Source: Pseudomonas mosselii
GTDB lineage: Bacteria > Pseudomonadota > Gammaproteobacteria > Pseudomonadales > Pseudomonadaceae
Direction: 5' to 3'
Assembly (NCBI RefSeq): GCF_005796105.1
Contig: NZ_VAUO01000001.1
Coordinates: forward strand, 930,001-994,000
Length of the DNA stretch: 64,000 nt
Position numbers and translations under genes: made by a program. The stretch's first letter is position 1. The number at the start of each line of letters is the position of its first letter. Below, piece by piece: positions 10,647 to 20,490 of this stretch. Below the pieces are notes generated by a model. It worked only from the letters and a program-made list of their open reading frames with translations. It searched no databases and was not told the DNA's origin.

Positions 10647-11927
10647 TCAGCTCAGCAGGCCGTATACCACCGAGGTCAGGGCCACCAGGCCAACGACCAC
10701 GACGAACAGGTTCGACAGCGCGCCACTGTACTTGCGCATCGACGGCACGCGGCGGATCGCGTACATCGGCATCAGGAACAGCAGCACCGCAATGATCGGC
10801 CCGCCGAGCGATTCGATCATGCCCAGGATGCTCGGATTGAGCGTGGCAACGATCCAGCACACCACCAGCATCAAGGCCGCGACTACGCGGTCCAAAGCCT
10901 TGGTGCCAGGACGCATGCCGGTTTTGAGGATCATGCCCTTGAGGCCTTCGCTGGCACCGATGTAGTGGCCCAGGAACGACTTGGCAATCGCGATGAAGGC
11001 GATCAGCGGGGCAGCAAAGGCAATCGTCGGCTGCTCGAAGTGGTTGGCCAGGTACGACAGGATCGACAGGTTCTGCGCCTTGGCTTCGGCCAACTGGCCG
11101 CTGCTCAGGGTCAGCACGCAGCTGAACACGAAGAACAGCACCATCACCACCATCAACAGGTGCGCGCGGCGCAGGATCTGCCCACTGCGCTCATCGGCGT
11201 GCTCGCCGTAACGGCGCTTCTGGTCGACAGCGAAGGCCGAGATGATCGGCGAGTGGTTGAACGAGAACACCATCACCGGAATCGCCAACCACACGGTATG
11301 CAGGAACGCCGACCCGGAAGGCACCTGGTTTGCGGTGTCGAGGATTCCCCCGGTCCAATGCGGCACCAGGTACAGGGCCAGCAGCGCCAGGGCGACGATG
11401 AACGGGTACACCAACAGGCTCATGACCTTGACCGTAGCCTGCTCGCCGCAGCGCACGATGGCCAGCAGGCCGAGGATCAGCAGGAACGACAGCACCGCCC
11501 GTGGAGGCGGGGCGATGTGCAACTGATGCTCCATGAAGCTGCCCACGGTGTTGGTCAGCGCCACGCTATAGATAAGCAGGATCGGGAAAATGGCGAAGAA
11601 GTACAACACGGTGATCAGCGCACCGGCCCGGATGCCGAAGTGTTCTTCCACCACCTCGGTGATGTCGCCGCCGCTGCGCCCGGAAAGCACGAAACGGGTC
11701 AGCCCGCGGTGAGCGAAATAGGTCATCGGGAAGGCCAGCGCTGCCAGGATCAGCAAGGGCCAGAAACCGCCAAGGCCAGCGTTGATCGGCAGGAACAAGG
11801 TTCCGGCGCCGATAGCTGTGCCGAACAGGCCCAGCATCCAGGTGGTGTCGTGACGCGACCAACTGCCCAAGGTGGCGGGGGTCGATTCTACAAAGCGTTG
11901 TTCTACGCTTGGGGCCTGCTCATTCAT
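10647..11927 (-). CDS. Aromatic/hydroxy amino acid permease (HAAAP family, SdaC-like)
   Basis: A 426-residue polytopic inner-membrane transporter with about 11 helices. After a polar N-terminus comes TTWMLGLFGTAIGAGTLFLP, the hallmark first helix of the HAAAP (serine/threonine/tryptophan symporter) family, closest to SdaC/TdcC. I chose the start at MNEQAPSVEQ (11927), which gives the length usual for SdaC (about 429). Longer upstream extensions read as low-complexity sequence. It lies just downstream, in the same direction, of the aminotransferase/dpkA pair, so it may import their substrate. The 309-bp gap containing a large inverted repeat argues against one transcript. The exact amino acid is not predictable from sequence. 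Confidence 0.85.
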   Translation of the reverse strand: MNEQAPSVEQRFVESTPATLGSWSRHDTTWMLGLFGTAIGAGTLFLPINAGLGGFWPLLILAALAFPMTYFAHRGLTRFVLSGRSGGDITEVVEEHFGIRAGALITVLYFFAIFPILLIYSVALTNTVGSFMEHQLHIAPPPRAVLSFLLILGLLAIVRCGEQATVKVMSLLVYPFIVALALLALYLVPHWTGGILDTANQVPSGSAFLHTVWLAIPVMVFSFNHSPIISAFAVDQKRRYGEHADERSGQILRRAHLLMVVMVLFFVFSCVLTLSSGQLAEAKAQNLSILSYLANHFEQPTIAFAAPLIAFIAIAKSFLGHYIGASEGLKGMILKTGMRPGTKALDRVVAALMLVVCWIVATLNPSILGMIESLGGPIIAVLLFLMPMYAIRRVPSMRKYSGALSNLFVVVVGLVALTSVVYGLLS

Positions 11928-12236
11928 TCCGGGTGACGCTCCACTCGCAAGACTGCAACAGGCTGAGAATGGCGAAATAGAGGTTTCGCCCAACTCAACC
12001 GGATAAAGAGGGGCGCGATTGTGCATGCAAAGGTTGCACTTGGGGAAGCCCCGCCCGAGGGACGGTTGCACTTGTCTGTACAAGCGCGCAGGTTTTACCT
12101 GTGTAAACGCATCGCGGGGCAAGTCGGGACGCCGAACCGCCCCGCCCCTGTCGCCTGCAAACGAGGTCGACGGTGGGCGCGGCGGTTCGGCGTCCCGACT
12201 TGCCCCGCGAGTGGGCCGTGCCGGTCAGTGCAGGGC
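11928..12236. other. Intergenic region between transporter and aminotransferase genes
   Basis: The 309 bp carry no credible gene. The part nearest the transporter should hold its promoter, but I see no convincing -35/-10 pair. The rest is dominated by the 97-bp REP-type inverted repeat at 12113-12209, which lies just after the aminotransferase stop codon. Confidence 0.6.
12113..12209. repeat. Long perfect inverted repeat (29-bp arms), REP/BIME-like
   Basis: The 29 bases at 12113-12141 (beginning CGCGGGGCAAGTCGGGACGC) are repeated exactly as the reverse complement at 12181-12209. Partial pairing runs a few bases further inward. The loop is about 39 bases. The arm sequence resembles dispersed extragenic repeats common in P. 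putida-group genomes. It could terminate or protect the aminotransferase transcript, which ends 28 bp away. Confidence 0.85.
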
Positions 12237-13436
12237 TCAGGCCCCGTGCACCGCCGCGAACGCTTCAGCCACCTGGCGCAGGTTGGCCGGACGCAGGCCG
12301 GACATGCACACGCGGCCACTGTCGATCAGGTACACACCGAACTCGTCACGCAGGCGACGCACCTGCTGGACGCTGAAGCCGGTGTAGCTGAACATGCCGC
12401 GCTGGCGCAGGAAGAACTGGAAGTCCTGGCCTGGCAGCAGTTCACCAAGCAGATCGACCAGGCCCTGGCGCATGTCGAGGATACGCTTGCGCATGACTTC
12501 CACCTCTGCCGCCCACTGGGCGTTCAGGGCCGCATCGCCGAGCACGCCGGCCACCAACTGCGCGCCAAAGGCGGGCGGGCTGGAGTAGTTGCGGCGCACG
12601 GTGGCCTTGAGCTGGCCGAGTACGCTGACAGCCGTGGCCGTATCGTCGCAGACCACCGACAGGCCCCCTACCCGCTCGCCGTACAGCGAGAAGATCTTCG
12701 AGAACGAGTTGCTGACCAGGCACGGCACACCGGCACGGGCCATTTCGCGGATGGCGAAGGCATCTTGCACCAGGCCTTCACCAAAGCCCTGATAAGCGAT
12801 GTCGAGGAAGGGGATCAGCTGGCGTGCCTTGACCACTTCCACCACCTGCTGCCACTGGCCCGGCTCCAGGTCGACACCGGTGGGGTTGTGGCAGCACGGG
12901 TGCAACAGCACGATGCTGTTGGCCGGCAGGGTGTTCAGGGTGGCCAGCATACCGGCGAAGTCGACACCGCGAGTGGCAGCGTCGAAGTACGGGTAGCTGT
13001 GCACCTTGAAACCGGCACCTTCGAAGATGGCGCGGTGGTTGTCCCACGTCGGGTCACTGACCCAGACCTCGGAACCTGCGAAGTAGCGTTTGAGGAAGTC
13101 GGCACCAACTTTCAGCGCGCCCGAGCCACCCACCGTTTGCACGGTCGCCACGCGGCCATCGGCCACGGCGGGGTGATCGCTGCCGAACAGCAGCGCCTGG
13201 ATCGCCTGGCGATAGGCGGCCAGGCCTTCCATGGGCAGGTACAGCGAGGCTTGGTGCGGCTGGCCGGCCAGGCGCTTCTCCACCTCGGCCACCGCTGCCA
13301 GTTGCGGCACCACGCCGGCTTTGTCGTAGTACAGGCCGATACTCAGGTTGACCTTGTCGGCGCGTGGATCGGCCTTGAAGGTTTCCATCAGCGAAAGGAT
13401 CGGGTCGCCGGCATAGGCATCGACATGTTTGAACAC
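12237..13436 (-). CDS. amaC: Class I aminotransferase (AmaC/TyrB-like, aromatic or D-lysine)
   Basis: A 399-residue PLP-dependent aspartate/aromatic aminotransferase-fold enzyme. It begins [20 protein letters not shown]. The PLP Lys lies in [17 protein letters not shown], the cofactor Asp in [10 protein letters not shown], and the substrate carboxylate Arg in the C-terminal region ([13 protein letters not shown]). By sequence alone it would be called tyrosine/aromatic aminotransferase (tyrB). The next gene upstream in the same direction is dpkA. From memory, the corresponding KT2440 gene beside dpkA is amaC, the D-lysine aminotransferase producing 2-keto-6-aminocaproate, which cyclises to the DpkA substrate. 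The gap to dpkA is 166 bp. Family is certain; D-lysine specificity is inferred from context. Confidence 0.8.
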   Translation of the reverse strand: MFKHVDAYAGDPILSLMETFKADPRADKVNLSIGLYYDKAGVVPQLAAVAEVEKRLAGQPHQASLYLPMEGLAAYRQAIQALLFGSDHPAVADGRVATVQTVGGSGALKVGADFLKRYFAGSEVWVSDPTWDNHRAIFEGAGFKVHSYPYFDAATRGVDFAGMLATLNTLPANSIVLLHPCCHNPTGVDLEPGQWQQVVEVVKARQLIPFLDIAYQGFGEGLVQDAFAIREMARAGVPCLVSNSFSKIFSLYGERVGGLSVVCDDTATAVSVLGQLKATVRRNYSSPPAFGAQLVAGVLGDAALNAQWAAEVEVMRKRILDMRQGLVDLLGELLPGQDFQFFLRQRGMFSYTGFSVQQVRRLRDEFGVYLIDSGRVCMSGLRPANLRQVAEAFAAVHGA

Positions 13437-13602
13437 AGCTTGCAGCTCCTTGGAGATCAGGACAGTTCAGGAAAGCGTGTACAGAGAATACCCGCAGTGG
13501 CGGCGCAGGGACATCATTGAATACGCAAGGTGCTTGTGCAGCCCTGCATAGCGCTCTGAGCACGCTTTGAAAACGCGCACGGGCGCCGCACCCAGCAGCC
13601 CC

Positions 13603-14628
13603 TTAGCCAGCCAACGCCTTGAGCCCAGCCAGTTCCTGCGCCGTCAGCGCCACGCCTTCGCGCTCCGCCAGCGCACGCTCACGGTAGCGCCGCTCACCCG
13701 GCAGGCGCGAAAGCCCTGCGGCGAGCATCTGCTCCACCAGCGCGCGACTGCGCAGGGCAAAGCGCTCGCCCTCGGCCAGCGAAGGGTCGATGACGATGAT
13801 CAACTGCCCAGTCCAGGGCGTCTTCGCCCCAGGATGGCTGGCCCAGTCGAACTCCCAGGAAAAATTGCCCCCGGTCAGCGCGGCGGCCAGCAGTTCGACC
13901 ATCATCGACAGCGCCGAACCCTTGTGCCCGCCAAAGGGCAGCAACGCGCCACCGTCCAGGATGGCTTGCGGATCGCTGCTCGGCTGCCCCTGGGCGTCCA
14001 CCCCCATGCCTTCAGGCAAGCGCTGCCCGGCACGCGCGGCGATCTGCACATCGCCATGGGCCATGGCGCTGGTGGCCATGTCGAAGACGATCGGGGCGTG
14101 TCCGGCGCAGGGCGCGGCGAAGGCGATGGGGTTGGTGCCGAACAGGGGCTTGCGCGCGCCGTGGGGCACTACGCAGGTCATGCTGTTGACTACGCTCAGG
14201 GCGACCAGGCCCTCGTCGGCGAAGGGCTCGACATCCGGCCACAAGGCGGCGAAGTGGTGTGAGTTGTGGATCGCCAGCACGGCAATGCCCGCCTGGCGCG
14301 CCTTCTGGACCAGCAGCTCGCGGGCCGCCGCCAGGGCCGGCTGGGCGAAACCACCGCGGGCGTCTACCCGCACATAGCCCGACGCCACGTCGCTGACCTG
14401 CGGCACGGCCTTGCCATCCACCCAGCCACTGGCCAGGGTCGATACATAACCCGGGATGCGGAACACGCCATGGCTGTGGGCGCCGTCGCGCTGCGCGCTG
14501 GCGCAGTTGTGGGCCAGCACGGCGGCCACCTCGGCGCTGCATCCATGGCGGTGCAGGATGCTCTGCAAGAGCGCCTGCAATTCGGTAAACGCTACGCGCA
14601 CGAGGGGACCGGTGGACGGTGCGGACAT
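13603..14628 (-). CDS. dpkA: Delta-1-piperideine-2-carboxylate/pyrroline-2-carboxylate reductase
   Basis: A 341-residue NADPH-dependent reductase of the Ldh/malate dehydrogenase-like (LDH2) family. It reduces cyclic imines to L-pipecolate or L-proline in D-lysine and hydroxyproline breakdown. The start at MSAPSTGPLVRVAFTELQAL (14628) has an AAAGGAGCTT ribosome site; an upstream extension is excluded. Recognisable family segments are AQRDGAHSHGVFRIPGYVST, AIHNSHHFAALWPDVEPFA (catalytic His), GTNPIAFAAPC and FGGHKGSALSMMVELLAAAL. The sequence agrees closely with my memory of P. putida DpkA. It pairs with the adjacent aminotransferase as two consecutive steps from D-lysine to L-pipecolate. Confidence 0.93.
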   Translation of the reverse strand: MSAPSTGPLVRVAFTELQALLQSILHRHGCSAEVAAVLAHNCASAQRDGAHSHGVFRIPGYVSTLASGWVDGKAVPQVSDVASGYVRVDARGGFAQPALAAARELLVQKARQAGIAVLAIHNSHHFAALWPDVEPFADEGLVALSVVNSMTCVVPHGARKPLFGTNPIAFAAPCAGHAPIVFDMATSAMAHGDVQIAARAGQRLPEGMGVDAQGQPSSDPQAILDGGALLPFGGHKGSALSMMVELLAAALTGGNFSWEFDWASHPGAKTPWTGQLIIVIDPSLAEGERFALRSRALVEQMLAAGLSRLPGERRYRERALAEREGVALTAQELAGLKALAG

Positions 14629-15094
14629 CTGAAGCTCCTTTATGGGTATTGGATCGGCTACAGCGCAACGCTGAGGAATGTCCCGCGAATTCCCGGCCGC
14701 TGTCAAAGTGTCCCTGCGCAAGCCCAATCCCCCTCTTCCAACGGTGCCCCTTGCAGGCCTTCTAGCACTCTCAGGCACGCGCCAGCGGCAGGCCAGCGCG
14801 CGGCTTCATTGCAGCCACGCAAAGACCCAACTGCATCGTTAAATATTATTGACCTAATCCGCCGTCAAACCCTTGTCGCCAAAGGGGCCGAAAGCCTAAA
14901 GCCCCCGAAAACAGGCGCCTCACCCCATCACCGCTCGTTTGACATATCGAACGGCTCTGGCAAGCTAGAAGCCAGGCCCCGACCGGAATCGCCGCGATGG
15001 CGAGCCGGCAGTGCTCGGGGCTACAGGCTGCACCCAAGGCCCCGGCCGTGCGCCTGCACAACAACGACAGGCATGACCTGTCCCAAGGTGACAT
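14629..15094. other. 466-bp intergenic region between dpkA and the C26 hydrolase
   Basis: No credible gene is present. The two flanking genes diverge, so both promoters should be here. A perfect -35-like TTGACA at 14939-14944 is visible, but the expected -10 position (about 14962) reads AAGCTA, which is weak. A locally AT-rich patch (TTAAATATTATTGACCTAAT, about 14838-14857) lies nearer dpkA. In KT2440 I remember a regulator, ABC transporter and D-amino-acid genes at this place; nothing resembling their remnants is seen. Confidence 0.5.
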
Positions 15095-15904
15095 ATGTCC
15101 AACAGCAACATTGGCAACAAGCAACCCGCCCTGCGCAAACCTGTCGTGCTGATGACCATGGGCAGCCAGGCACGCAAAGGCCATGACTATCAGGTCATGA
15201 CCCACAAATACATCACTCCGCTGGTCGAGTTCTCCGATTGCGTGCCGGTCCTGGTTCCGACCTGCTGCGGCACTGACGACCTGGACACCTATCTGGACAT
15301 GGCCGACGGCGTGTACCTGACCGGCGCAGGCAGCAACATCGATCCGGCCCTCTACGGCCAGGAAAACCAGACCCCAGGCAAGGCCCAGGACCAGAATCGC
15401 GACCTGTTCGACCTACCGCTGGTCAAGGCGGCGATCAAGCGCGGCCTGCCGATCTTCGGCATCTGCCGGGGCATGCAGGAAATCAACGTAGCCCTGGGCG
15501 GTGACATCCACCAGAAGGTCTATGCCGAGCCAGGCTTCAACGATCACCGGGAAAACCCCGAAGATCCGGTTGAGGTGCAGTACGCCCAAGTGCATGGGGT
15601 GAAGATCAAGCCAGGCAGCTGGCTGCATGAAACCCTGGGCACCGACCAGATTCGCGTCAACTCGCTGCATGGCCAAGGCCTGCGCAACCTCGGCGCTGGT
15701 ATCGAGGCGATCGCCCACGCCGAGGACGGCTTGGTCGAGGCGATCCACGCCCCGAGCATTTCGCCCTTCCTGTTCGCGGTGCAGTGGCACCCTGAGTGGC
15801 AGGCAGCGAACAACCCTGATTCGATCAAGATGTTCCGGGCCTTCGGCGATGCCTGCCGTGCGCAGGTCCGCAAGTCCCAGGTCAAGCGCCACCAGGCCGC
15901 CTGA
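15095..15904 (+). CDS. Gamma-glutamyl-gamma-aminobutyrate hydrolase family (peptidase C26, PuuD-like)
   Basis: A 269-residue class I glutamine-amidotransferase-fold hydrolase. The catalytic triad is visible: Cys in IFGICRGMQEINVALGG, and His and Glu in VQWHPEWQAANN. An AAGGTGAC ribosome site precedes the ATG at 15095. Family members (PuuD, SpuA) release GABA from gamma-glutamyl-GABA in the glutamylated putrescine pathway. No other pathway genes (puuA, puuB, puuC) lie nearby, so the substrate could be another gamma-glutamyl compound. The gene is alone, with long gaps on both sides (466 and 417 bp). A small hairpin (CAAAGCT/AGCTTTG, 15913-15931) just after the stop may end the transcript. Confidence 0.88.
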   Translation: MSNSNIGNKQPALRKPVVLMTMGSQARKGHDYQVMTHKYITPLVEFSDCVPVLVPTCCGTDDLDTYLDMADGVYLTGAGSNIDPALYGQENQTPGKAQDQNRDLFDLPLVKAAIKRGLPIFGICRGMQEINVALGGDIHQKVYAEPGFNDHRENPEDPVEVQYAQVHGVKIKPGSWLHETLGTDQIRVNSLHGQGLRNLGAGIEAIAHAEDGLVEAIHAPSISPFLFAVQWHPEWQAANNPDSIKMFRAFGDACRAQVRKSQVKRHQAA

Positions 15905-16252
15905 CCCAACAACAAAGCTTCGTTAGCTTTGATCGCGGGGCGGCGCAAGGTCGCCCCTGCTTCCCAGGTCATCCTCTGCTGGTCCCAGAACACTTACCGT
16001 GGAAGCGGGCGGCGGGCTTGTGCCTGTCTCCGCGATCCTTTTTGCTCTCAAGAGATACGATGACTGATCGCAACAACTGTTCGGCGTCGGTCCATCCTTC
16101 TTTCTCCTCGCTACCAGCTCGCCTTCACCGCCCTTCAAGCCAAGCAGAATAGCGCGGGAGCGCGCTTGCCCAGCAACGGGGGCGACACAGCCGGTGCCAG
16201 CCCCAGCTACCCCACCCAGAAAAAATTCCATGCAGGGACTAGTCATCGCTCA
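15905..16252. other. Intergenic region upstream of the glucarate operon
   Basis: No gene is supported. Directly after the hydrolase stop are two small hairpins, CAAAGCT/AGCTTTG (15913-15931) and GGGGCG/CGCCCC (15937-15957), neither followed by a T-run. The rest shows no recognised RNA or repeat. The right end leads into the operator-like motif of the kdgD promoter. Confidence 0.5.
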
Positions 16253-16269
16253 AGTTGTACGATAACTTA
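16253..16269. promoter_or_regulatory. Operator-like motif before kdgD (putative GntR site)
   Basis: AAGTTGTACGATAACTT is an imperfect palindrome with outer arms AAGTT/AACTT, 52 bp before the kdgD start. The core GTTGTACGAT recurs at 22941-22950, just upstream of the GntR regulator gene on the other side of the operon. This is what an autoregulated local repressor would give. The core agrees only loosely with the general FadR-subfamily pattern. Confidence 0.6.
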
Positions 16270-16321
16270 CATCTAACGAAGCAACCCCCTCACACCCAAG
16301 CGCCACAGGATGCCAACAACA

Positions 16322-17239
16322 ATGACTCCACAAGAACTGAAATCCATCCTCTCCCACGGCCTGCTGTCCTTCCCTGTCACCGACTTCAATGCCCAGGGCG
16401 ACTTCAACCAGGCTGGCTACATCAAGCGCCTGGAATGGCTCGCCCCTTACGGTGCCAGCGCCCTGTTCGCCGCTGGCGGCACCGGTGAGTTCTTCTCCCT
16501 GGCTGCCAGCGAATACAGCCAAGTCATCAAGACCGCCGTCGATACCTGCGCCACCTCGGTGCCAATCCTCGCAGGCGTAGGCGGCTCCACTCGCCAGGCT
16601 ATCGAATACGCGCAAGAAGCCGAGCGCCTGGGTGCCAAAGGTCTGCTGCTGCTGCCCCACTACCTCACCGAAGCCAGCCAGGACGGCGTTGCCGCCCACG
16701 TCGAAGCGGTGTGCAAGTCGGTCAACATCGGTGTGGTGGTGTACAACCGCAACGTCTGCCGCCTGAACGCAGACCTGCTGGAAAAACTCGCCGAGCGCTG
16801 CCCGAACCTGATCGGCTACAAGGACGGCCTGGGTGACATCGAGCTGATGGTGTCGATCCGTCGCCGCCTGGGTGATCGTTTCAGCTACCTGGGTGGCCTG
16901 CCTACCGCCGAGGTGTATGCTGCTGCCTACAAGGCCCTCGGTGTGCCGGTTTACTCCTCGGCGGTGTTCAACTTCGTTCCGAAAACCGCGATGGACTTCT
17001 ACCACGCCATTGCACGTGACGATCACGCCACCGTCGCCAAGCTGATCGACGATTTCTTCCTGCCGTACCTGGACATCCGCAACCGCAAGGCCGGTTACGC
17101 CGTGAGCATCGTCAAGGCAGGCGCCAAGATCGCCGGTTACGACGCAGGCCCGGTGCGCACCCCGCTGACCGACCTGACCGCGCAAGAGTACGAAATGCTC
17201 GCTGCACTGATGGACAAGATGGGCCCGCAAGGCCTGTGA
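16322..17239 (+). CDS. kdgD: 5-dehydro-4-deoxyglucarate dehydratase
   Basis: A 305-residue DHDPS/NAL-superfamily aldolase-type lyase that converts 5-keto-4-deoxy-D-glucarate to 2-oxoglutarate semialdehyde with loss of water and CO2. The Schiff-base Lys sits in [14 protein letters not shown]; the Tyr-bearing [12 protein letters not shown] motif and the GGTGEFFSL entry motif are typical of KdgD. An in-frame ATG at 16310 exists, but the AGGA at 16307-16310 overlaps it and is well spaced (11 bases) from the ATG at 16322 (MTPQELK). I therefore chose the latter, which also gives the family length. It is the first gene of the glucarate/galactarate operon, behind the operator-like motif at 16253. Confidence 0.93.
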   Translation: MTPQELKSILSHGLLSFPVTDFNAQGDFNQAGYIKRLEWLAPYGASALFAAGGTGEFFSLAASEYSQVIKTAVDTCATSVPILAGVGGSTRQAIEYAQEAERLGAKGLLLLPHYLTEASQDGVAAHVEAVCKSVNIGVVVYNRNVCRLNADLLEKLAERCPNLIGYKDGLGDIELMVSIRRRLGDRFSYLGGLPTAEVYAAAYKALGVPVYSSAVFNFVPKTAMDFYHAIARDDHATVAKLIDDFFLPYLDIRNRKAGYAVSIVKAGAKIAGYDAGPVRTPLTDLTAQEYEMLAALMDKMGPQGL

Positions 17240-17399
17240 TGTCCGCGGGCCGCTGAGCGGCCCGGCGCCTGCCTGACCTGTTCCCACGGTGACCGCCTGC
17301 CTGGCCCCGTGGGAATTGGCGCAAGCCGGCGAAAGCGCCCTGCCCTGGCGCCACACAATTTAATTGCCCGCACAAAAATAACTAGTGGGAGGACTCAGC

Positions 17400-18755
17400 A
17401 TGCAGGCGAAACAAAAGACGCATGTACGCTACCTGATCCTGTTGATGCTGTTTCTGGTAACCACCATCAACTATGCAGACCGCGCGACCATCGCCATTGC
17501 AGGTTCCAGCCTGCAAAAGGACCTTGGCATCGACGCCGTCACCCTCGGCTACATTTTCTCCGCCTTTGGCTGGGCCTATGTGGCTGGTCAAATCCCAGGC
17601 GGTTGGTTGCTGGACCGTTTCGGTTCCAAGAACGTCTACGCCTTCAGCATTTTCACCTGGTCGTTGTTCACCCTGTTGCAAGGCTTCGTCGGCGGCCTGC
17701 CGGTGGCGTGGGCAGTGGTGACCTTGTTCACCCTGCGCTTTTTGGTCGGCTTCGCCGAAGCCCCATCGTTCCCTGGTAACGCACGCGTGGTTGCTGCGTG
17801 GTTCCCAACCCAGGAGCGTGGCACCGCCTCGGCGATCTTCAACTCGGCGCAATACTTCGCCACCGCGCTGTTCGCCCCCATCATGGGCTGGATCGTGTTC
17901 AGCTTCGGCTGGGAGCATGTGTTCGTGGTCATGGGTTCGCTGGGCATCGTGTTCTCGGCAGTGTGGATGAAAACCATCTACAACCCACGCCAACACCCAC
18001 GCATCAGCGCCAGTGAGCTTGAGCACATCGAGAGCAACGGCGGCCTGGTCGACATGGACCAGAAGCGCGGCAACGACGGCCCGAAGTGGGGCTACATCAA
18101 GCAACTGCTGACCAGCCGCATGCTCCTGGGCGTGTACCTGGGCCAGTACTGCATCAACGCCATCACTTACTTCTTCCTCACCTGGTTCCCGGTTTACCTG
18201 GTGCAGGAACGCGGCATGACCATCCTCAAGGCCGGCTTCATCGCCTCGCTGCCGGCGGTATGCGGCTTCATCGGTGGCGTGCTGGGCGGGGTGATCTCAG
18301 ACTGGCTGCTGCGCCGTGGCAACTCGCTGACCTTCTCGCGCAAACTGCCGATCGTCTGCGGCCTGATGCTCTCGACCACCATGGTGTTCTGCAACTACGT
18401 CGACGCTGAGTGGATGGTGGTGGGCTTCATGACCTTGGCGTTCTTCGGTAAAGGTATCGGCGCGCTGGGCTGGGCAGTGGTGGCCGACACCTCTCCCAAG
18501 CAGATCGCCGGGTTGTCCGGTGGCCTGTTCAACACCTTCGGCAACATCGCCTCGATCACCACACCGATCGTCATCGGCTACATCATCAGCGCCACCGGCT
18601 CGTTCAAATGGGCCCTGGTATACGTGGGCGCCAATGCCCTGGTGGCGGTGTTCAGCTACCTGGTGATCGTCGGCCCGATCAAGCGCATCGAACTGAAAGA
18701 CGCCGCAACGCCAGAAGCAGCGCCGAGCGCTGAGCTGGCCAGCTCGCGCCATTGA
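17400..18755 (+). CDS. gudP: D-glucarate/D-galactarate MFS transporter
   Basis: A 451-residue, 12-helix major facilitator of the anion:cation symporter (ACS) family. The start ATG at 17400 (MQAKQKTHVRYLILLMLFLV) has a strong GGGAGGA ribosome site. An upstream ATG 15 bases earlier would fall within or before that site. TTINYADRATIAIAGSSLQK is the signature first helix of GudP/GarP-type hexuronate/hexarate transporters. The central loop (about residues 195-225) contains NPRQHPRIS and SELEHIESNGG, also family-typical. It lies between the dehydratase genes, matching uptake of the sugar diacids degraded by the operon products. Confidence 0.9.
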   Translation: MQAKQKTHVRYLILLMLFLVTTINYADRATIAIAGSSLQKDLGIDAVTLGYIFSAFGWAYVAGQIPGGWLLDRFGSKNVYAFSIFTWSLFTLLQGFVGGLPVAWAVVTLFTLRFLVGFAEAPSFPGNARVVAAWFPTQERGTASAIFNSAQYFATALFAPIMGWIVFSFGWEHVFVVMGSLGIVFSAVWMKTIYNPRQHPRISASELEHIESNGGLVDMDQKRGNDGPKWGYIKQLLTSRMLLGVYLGQYCINAITYFFLTWFPVYLVQERGMTILKAGFIASLPAVCGFIGGVLGGVISDWLLRRGNSLTFSRKLPIVCGLMLSTTMVFCNYVDAEWMVVGFMTLAFFGKGIGALGWAVVADTSPKQIAGLSGGLFNTFGNIASITTPIVIGYIISATGSFKWALVYVGANALVAVFSYLVIVGPIKRIELKDAATPEAAPSAELASSRH

Positions 18756-18763
18756 GTGAAACA

Positions 18764-18791
18764 CGTCGGCGCCCTGCACAGGGCGCCGACG
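18764..18791 (+). other. Perfect hairpin between gudP and garD
   Basis: CGTCGGCGCCCT and AGGGCGCCGACG pair over 12 bp with a 4-base loop, 8 bases after the gudP stop. There is no T-run, so it is more likely a transcript-stability or partial attenuation element than a full terminator. Confidence 0.65.
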
Positions 18792-18834
18792 GCCGTACAT
18801 AAAGCCTGAAAGAAATGACAAGAAGGGCCTGACC

Positions 18835-20388
18835 ATGCAGTTGATCGAACATTCCGAGTCGCCCCGCTACGTCCGCCTGCACGATGACGACAACGTCGTG
18901 GTGGTGGTCAACGACGGTGGCCTGGGCGAAGGCGCCCGTTTCGCCGATGGCCTGACCCTGGTCGAAGGCGTACCCCAAAGCCACAAGGTCGCCACCGTCG
19001 ATATCCAACCCGGTGCCCCTGTGCGCCGCTACGGCCAGATTATCGGCTACGCCCGCGAACTACTGCGCCAAGGCAGCTGGGTCAAGGAAGATCAGCTCGA
19101 CATGCCCGCAGCACCCGAACTCGACAGCCTGCCACGCTGCGACGCGGTGCCCGCCGCCCTGCCCGCATTGGAAGGTTTCACTTTCGAAGGCTACCGCAAT
19201 GCCGACGGCACCGTTGGCACCCGTAACATCCTTGGCATCACCACCACCGTGCAGTGCGTGACCGGCGTGCTGGATTTTGCGGTCAAGCGCATCCGCAGCG
19301 AGCTGCTGCCTAAGTACCCCAACGTCGATGACGTGGTCGCCCTCACCCACAGTTACGGCTGCGGCGTGGCGATCAACGCCCGCGACGCCTATATCCCGAT
19401 CCGTACCGTGCGCAACCTGGCGCGCAATCCCAACCTGGGCGGCGAAGCGCTGGTGATCAGCCTGGGCTGCGAAAAACTGCAAGCCAGCCAGGTCATGCAC
19501 GACAACGACCCGTCGGTGGACCTCAGCGAGCCGTGGCTGTACCGCTTACAGGACGCAAGCATGGGCTTCACCGAAATGATCGAGCAGATCATGGGCCTGG
19601 CCGAAACCCGCCTGAAGAAACTCGACCAGCGCCGCCGTGAAACCGTACCGGCCAGCGAGCTGATCCTGGGCATGCAGTGCGGCGGCAGCGACGCCTTCAG
19701 CGGTATTACCGCCAACCCTGCGCTGGGCTATGCGGCCGACCTGCTGGTACGCGCCGGCGCCACGGTATTGTTCTCGGAAGTGACCGAGGTACGCGACGCC
19801 ATCTACATGCTCACCTCCCGCGCGCAGACCCCGGAAGTGGCCGAAGCGTTGGTCCGTGAAATGGACTGGTACGACCGCTACCTGCAACAAGGCGCCGCCG
19901 ACCGCAGCGCCAACACCACGCCAGGCAACAAGAAAGGCGGCTTGTCGAACATCGTCGAGAAATCCCTCGGTTCGATCGTCAAGTCTGGCAGCGGCGCCAT
20001 CCAGGGTGTGGTTGGGCCAGGCGAGCGCGTCTCGGGCAAGGGCCTGATTTTCTGCGCGACCCCCGCCAGCGACTTCGTCTGCGGCACCCTGCAACTGGCT
20101 GCCGGCATGAACCTGCACGTCTTCACCACCGGCCGTGGCACGCCCTACGGACTGGCCATGGCGCCAGTGGTCAAGGTGTGCACCCGCACCGAGCTGGCAC
20201 AGCGCTGGCCCGACCTGATCGACATCGACGCCGGGCGCATCGCCAGTGGCCGTTCGAGCATCGAGGAGCTGGGCTGGGAGCTGTTCCACTACTACCTGGA
20301 CGTGGCCAGCGGCCGCAAGCAGACCTGGGCCGAAAAGCACGGGCTGCACAACGACATCACCCTGTTCAACCCGGCACCGATTACCTGA
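18835..20388 (+). CDS. garD: Galactarate dehydratase
   Basis: A 517-residue UxaA-family dehydratase. The N-terminal SAF-type domain (about residues 1-95) is followed by the large catalytic domain with [52 protein letters not shown] and [20 protein letters not shown]. The conserved Cys residues in these motifs bind iron. It removes water from D-galactarate to give 5-keto-4-deoxy-glucarate, the KdgD substrate. An AGAAGGG ribosome site precedes the ATG at 18835. A glucarate dehydratase (gudD) is not in this window, so D-glucarate use would need a gene elsewhere. Confidence 0.92.
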   Translation: MQLIEHSESPRYVRLHDDDNVVVVVNDGGLGEGARFADGLTLVEGVPQSHKVATVDIQPGAPVRRYGQIIGYARELLRQGSWVKEDQLDMPAAPELDSLPRCDAVPAALPALEGFTFEGYRNADGTVGTRNILGITTTVQCVTGVLDFAVKRIRSELLPKYPNVDDVVALTHSYGCGVAINARDAYIPIRTVRNLARNPNLGGEALVISLGCEKLQASQVMHDNDPSVDLSEPWLYRLQDASMGFTEMIEQIMGLAETRLKKLDQRRRETVPASELILGMQCGGSDAFSGITANPALGYAADLLVRAGATVLFSEVTEVRDAIYMLTSRAQTPEVAEALVREMDWYDRYLQQGAADRSANTTPGNKKGGLSNIVEKSLGSIVKSGSGAIQGVVGPGERVSGKGLIFCATPASDFVCGTLQLAAGMNLHVFTTGRGTPYGLAMAPVVKVCTRTELAQRWPDLIDIDAGRIASGRSSIEELGWELFHYYLDVASGRKQTWAEKHGLHNDITLFNPAPIT

Positions 20389-20427
20389 TGCCCCGGACTT
20401 GCCCGATTTACCAGTGTGTCGCGCCCC

Positions 20428-20448
20428 CCTGTGGGAACGGGCTTGCCC
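20428..20448. repeat. Degenerate REP-like half element
   Basis: The stretch beginning CCTGTGGGAACGGGCTTGCC between garD and the dehydrogenase gene resembles one half of a P. putida REP (CCTGTGGGAGCGGG...). It lacks a partner arm, so it is read as a remnant. Confidence 0.45.
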
Positions 20449-20490
20449 AGCTAAATAGCCTACATTCATTCATCTCTACAGGAGCACCCC

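Noticed and set aside
14939..14967. Sigma-70 promoter for the C26 hydrolase
   Set aside because: The -35 is perfect (TTGACA) but the -10 position reads AAGCTA; too weak to list as a promoter.
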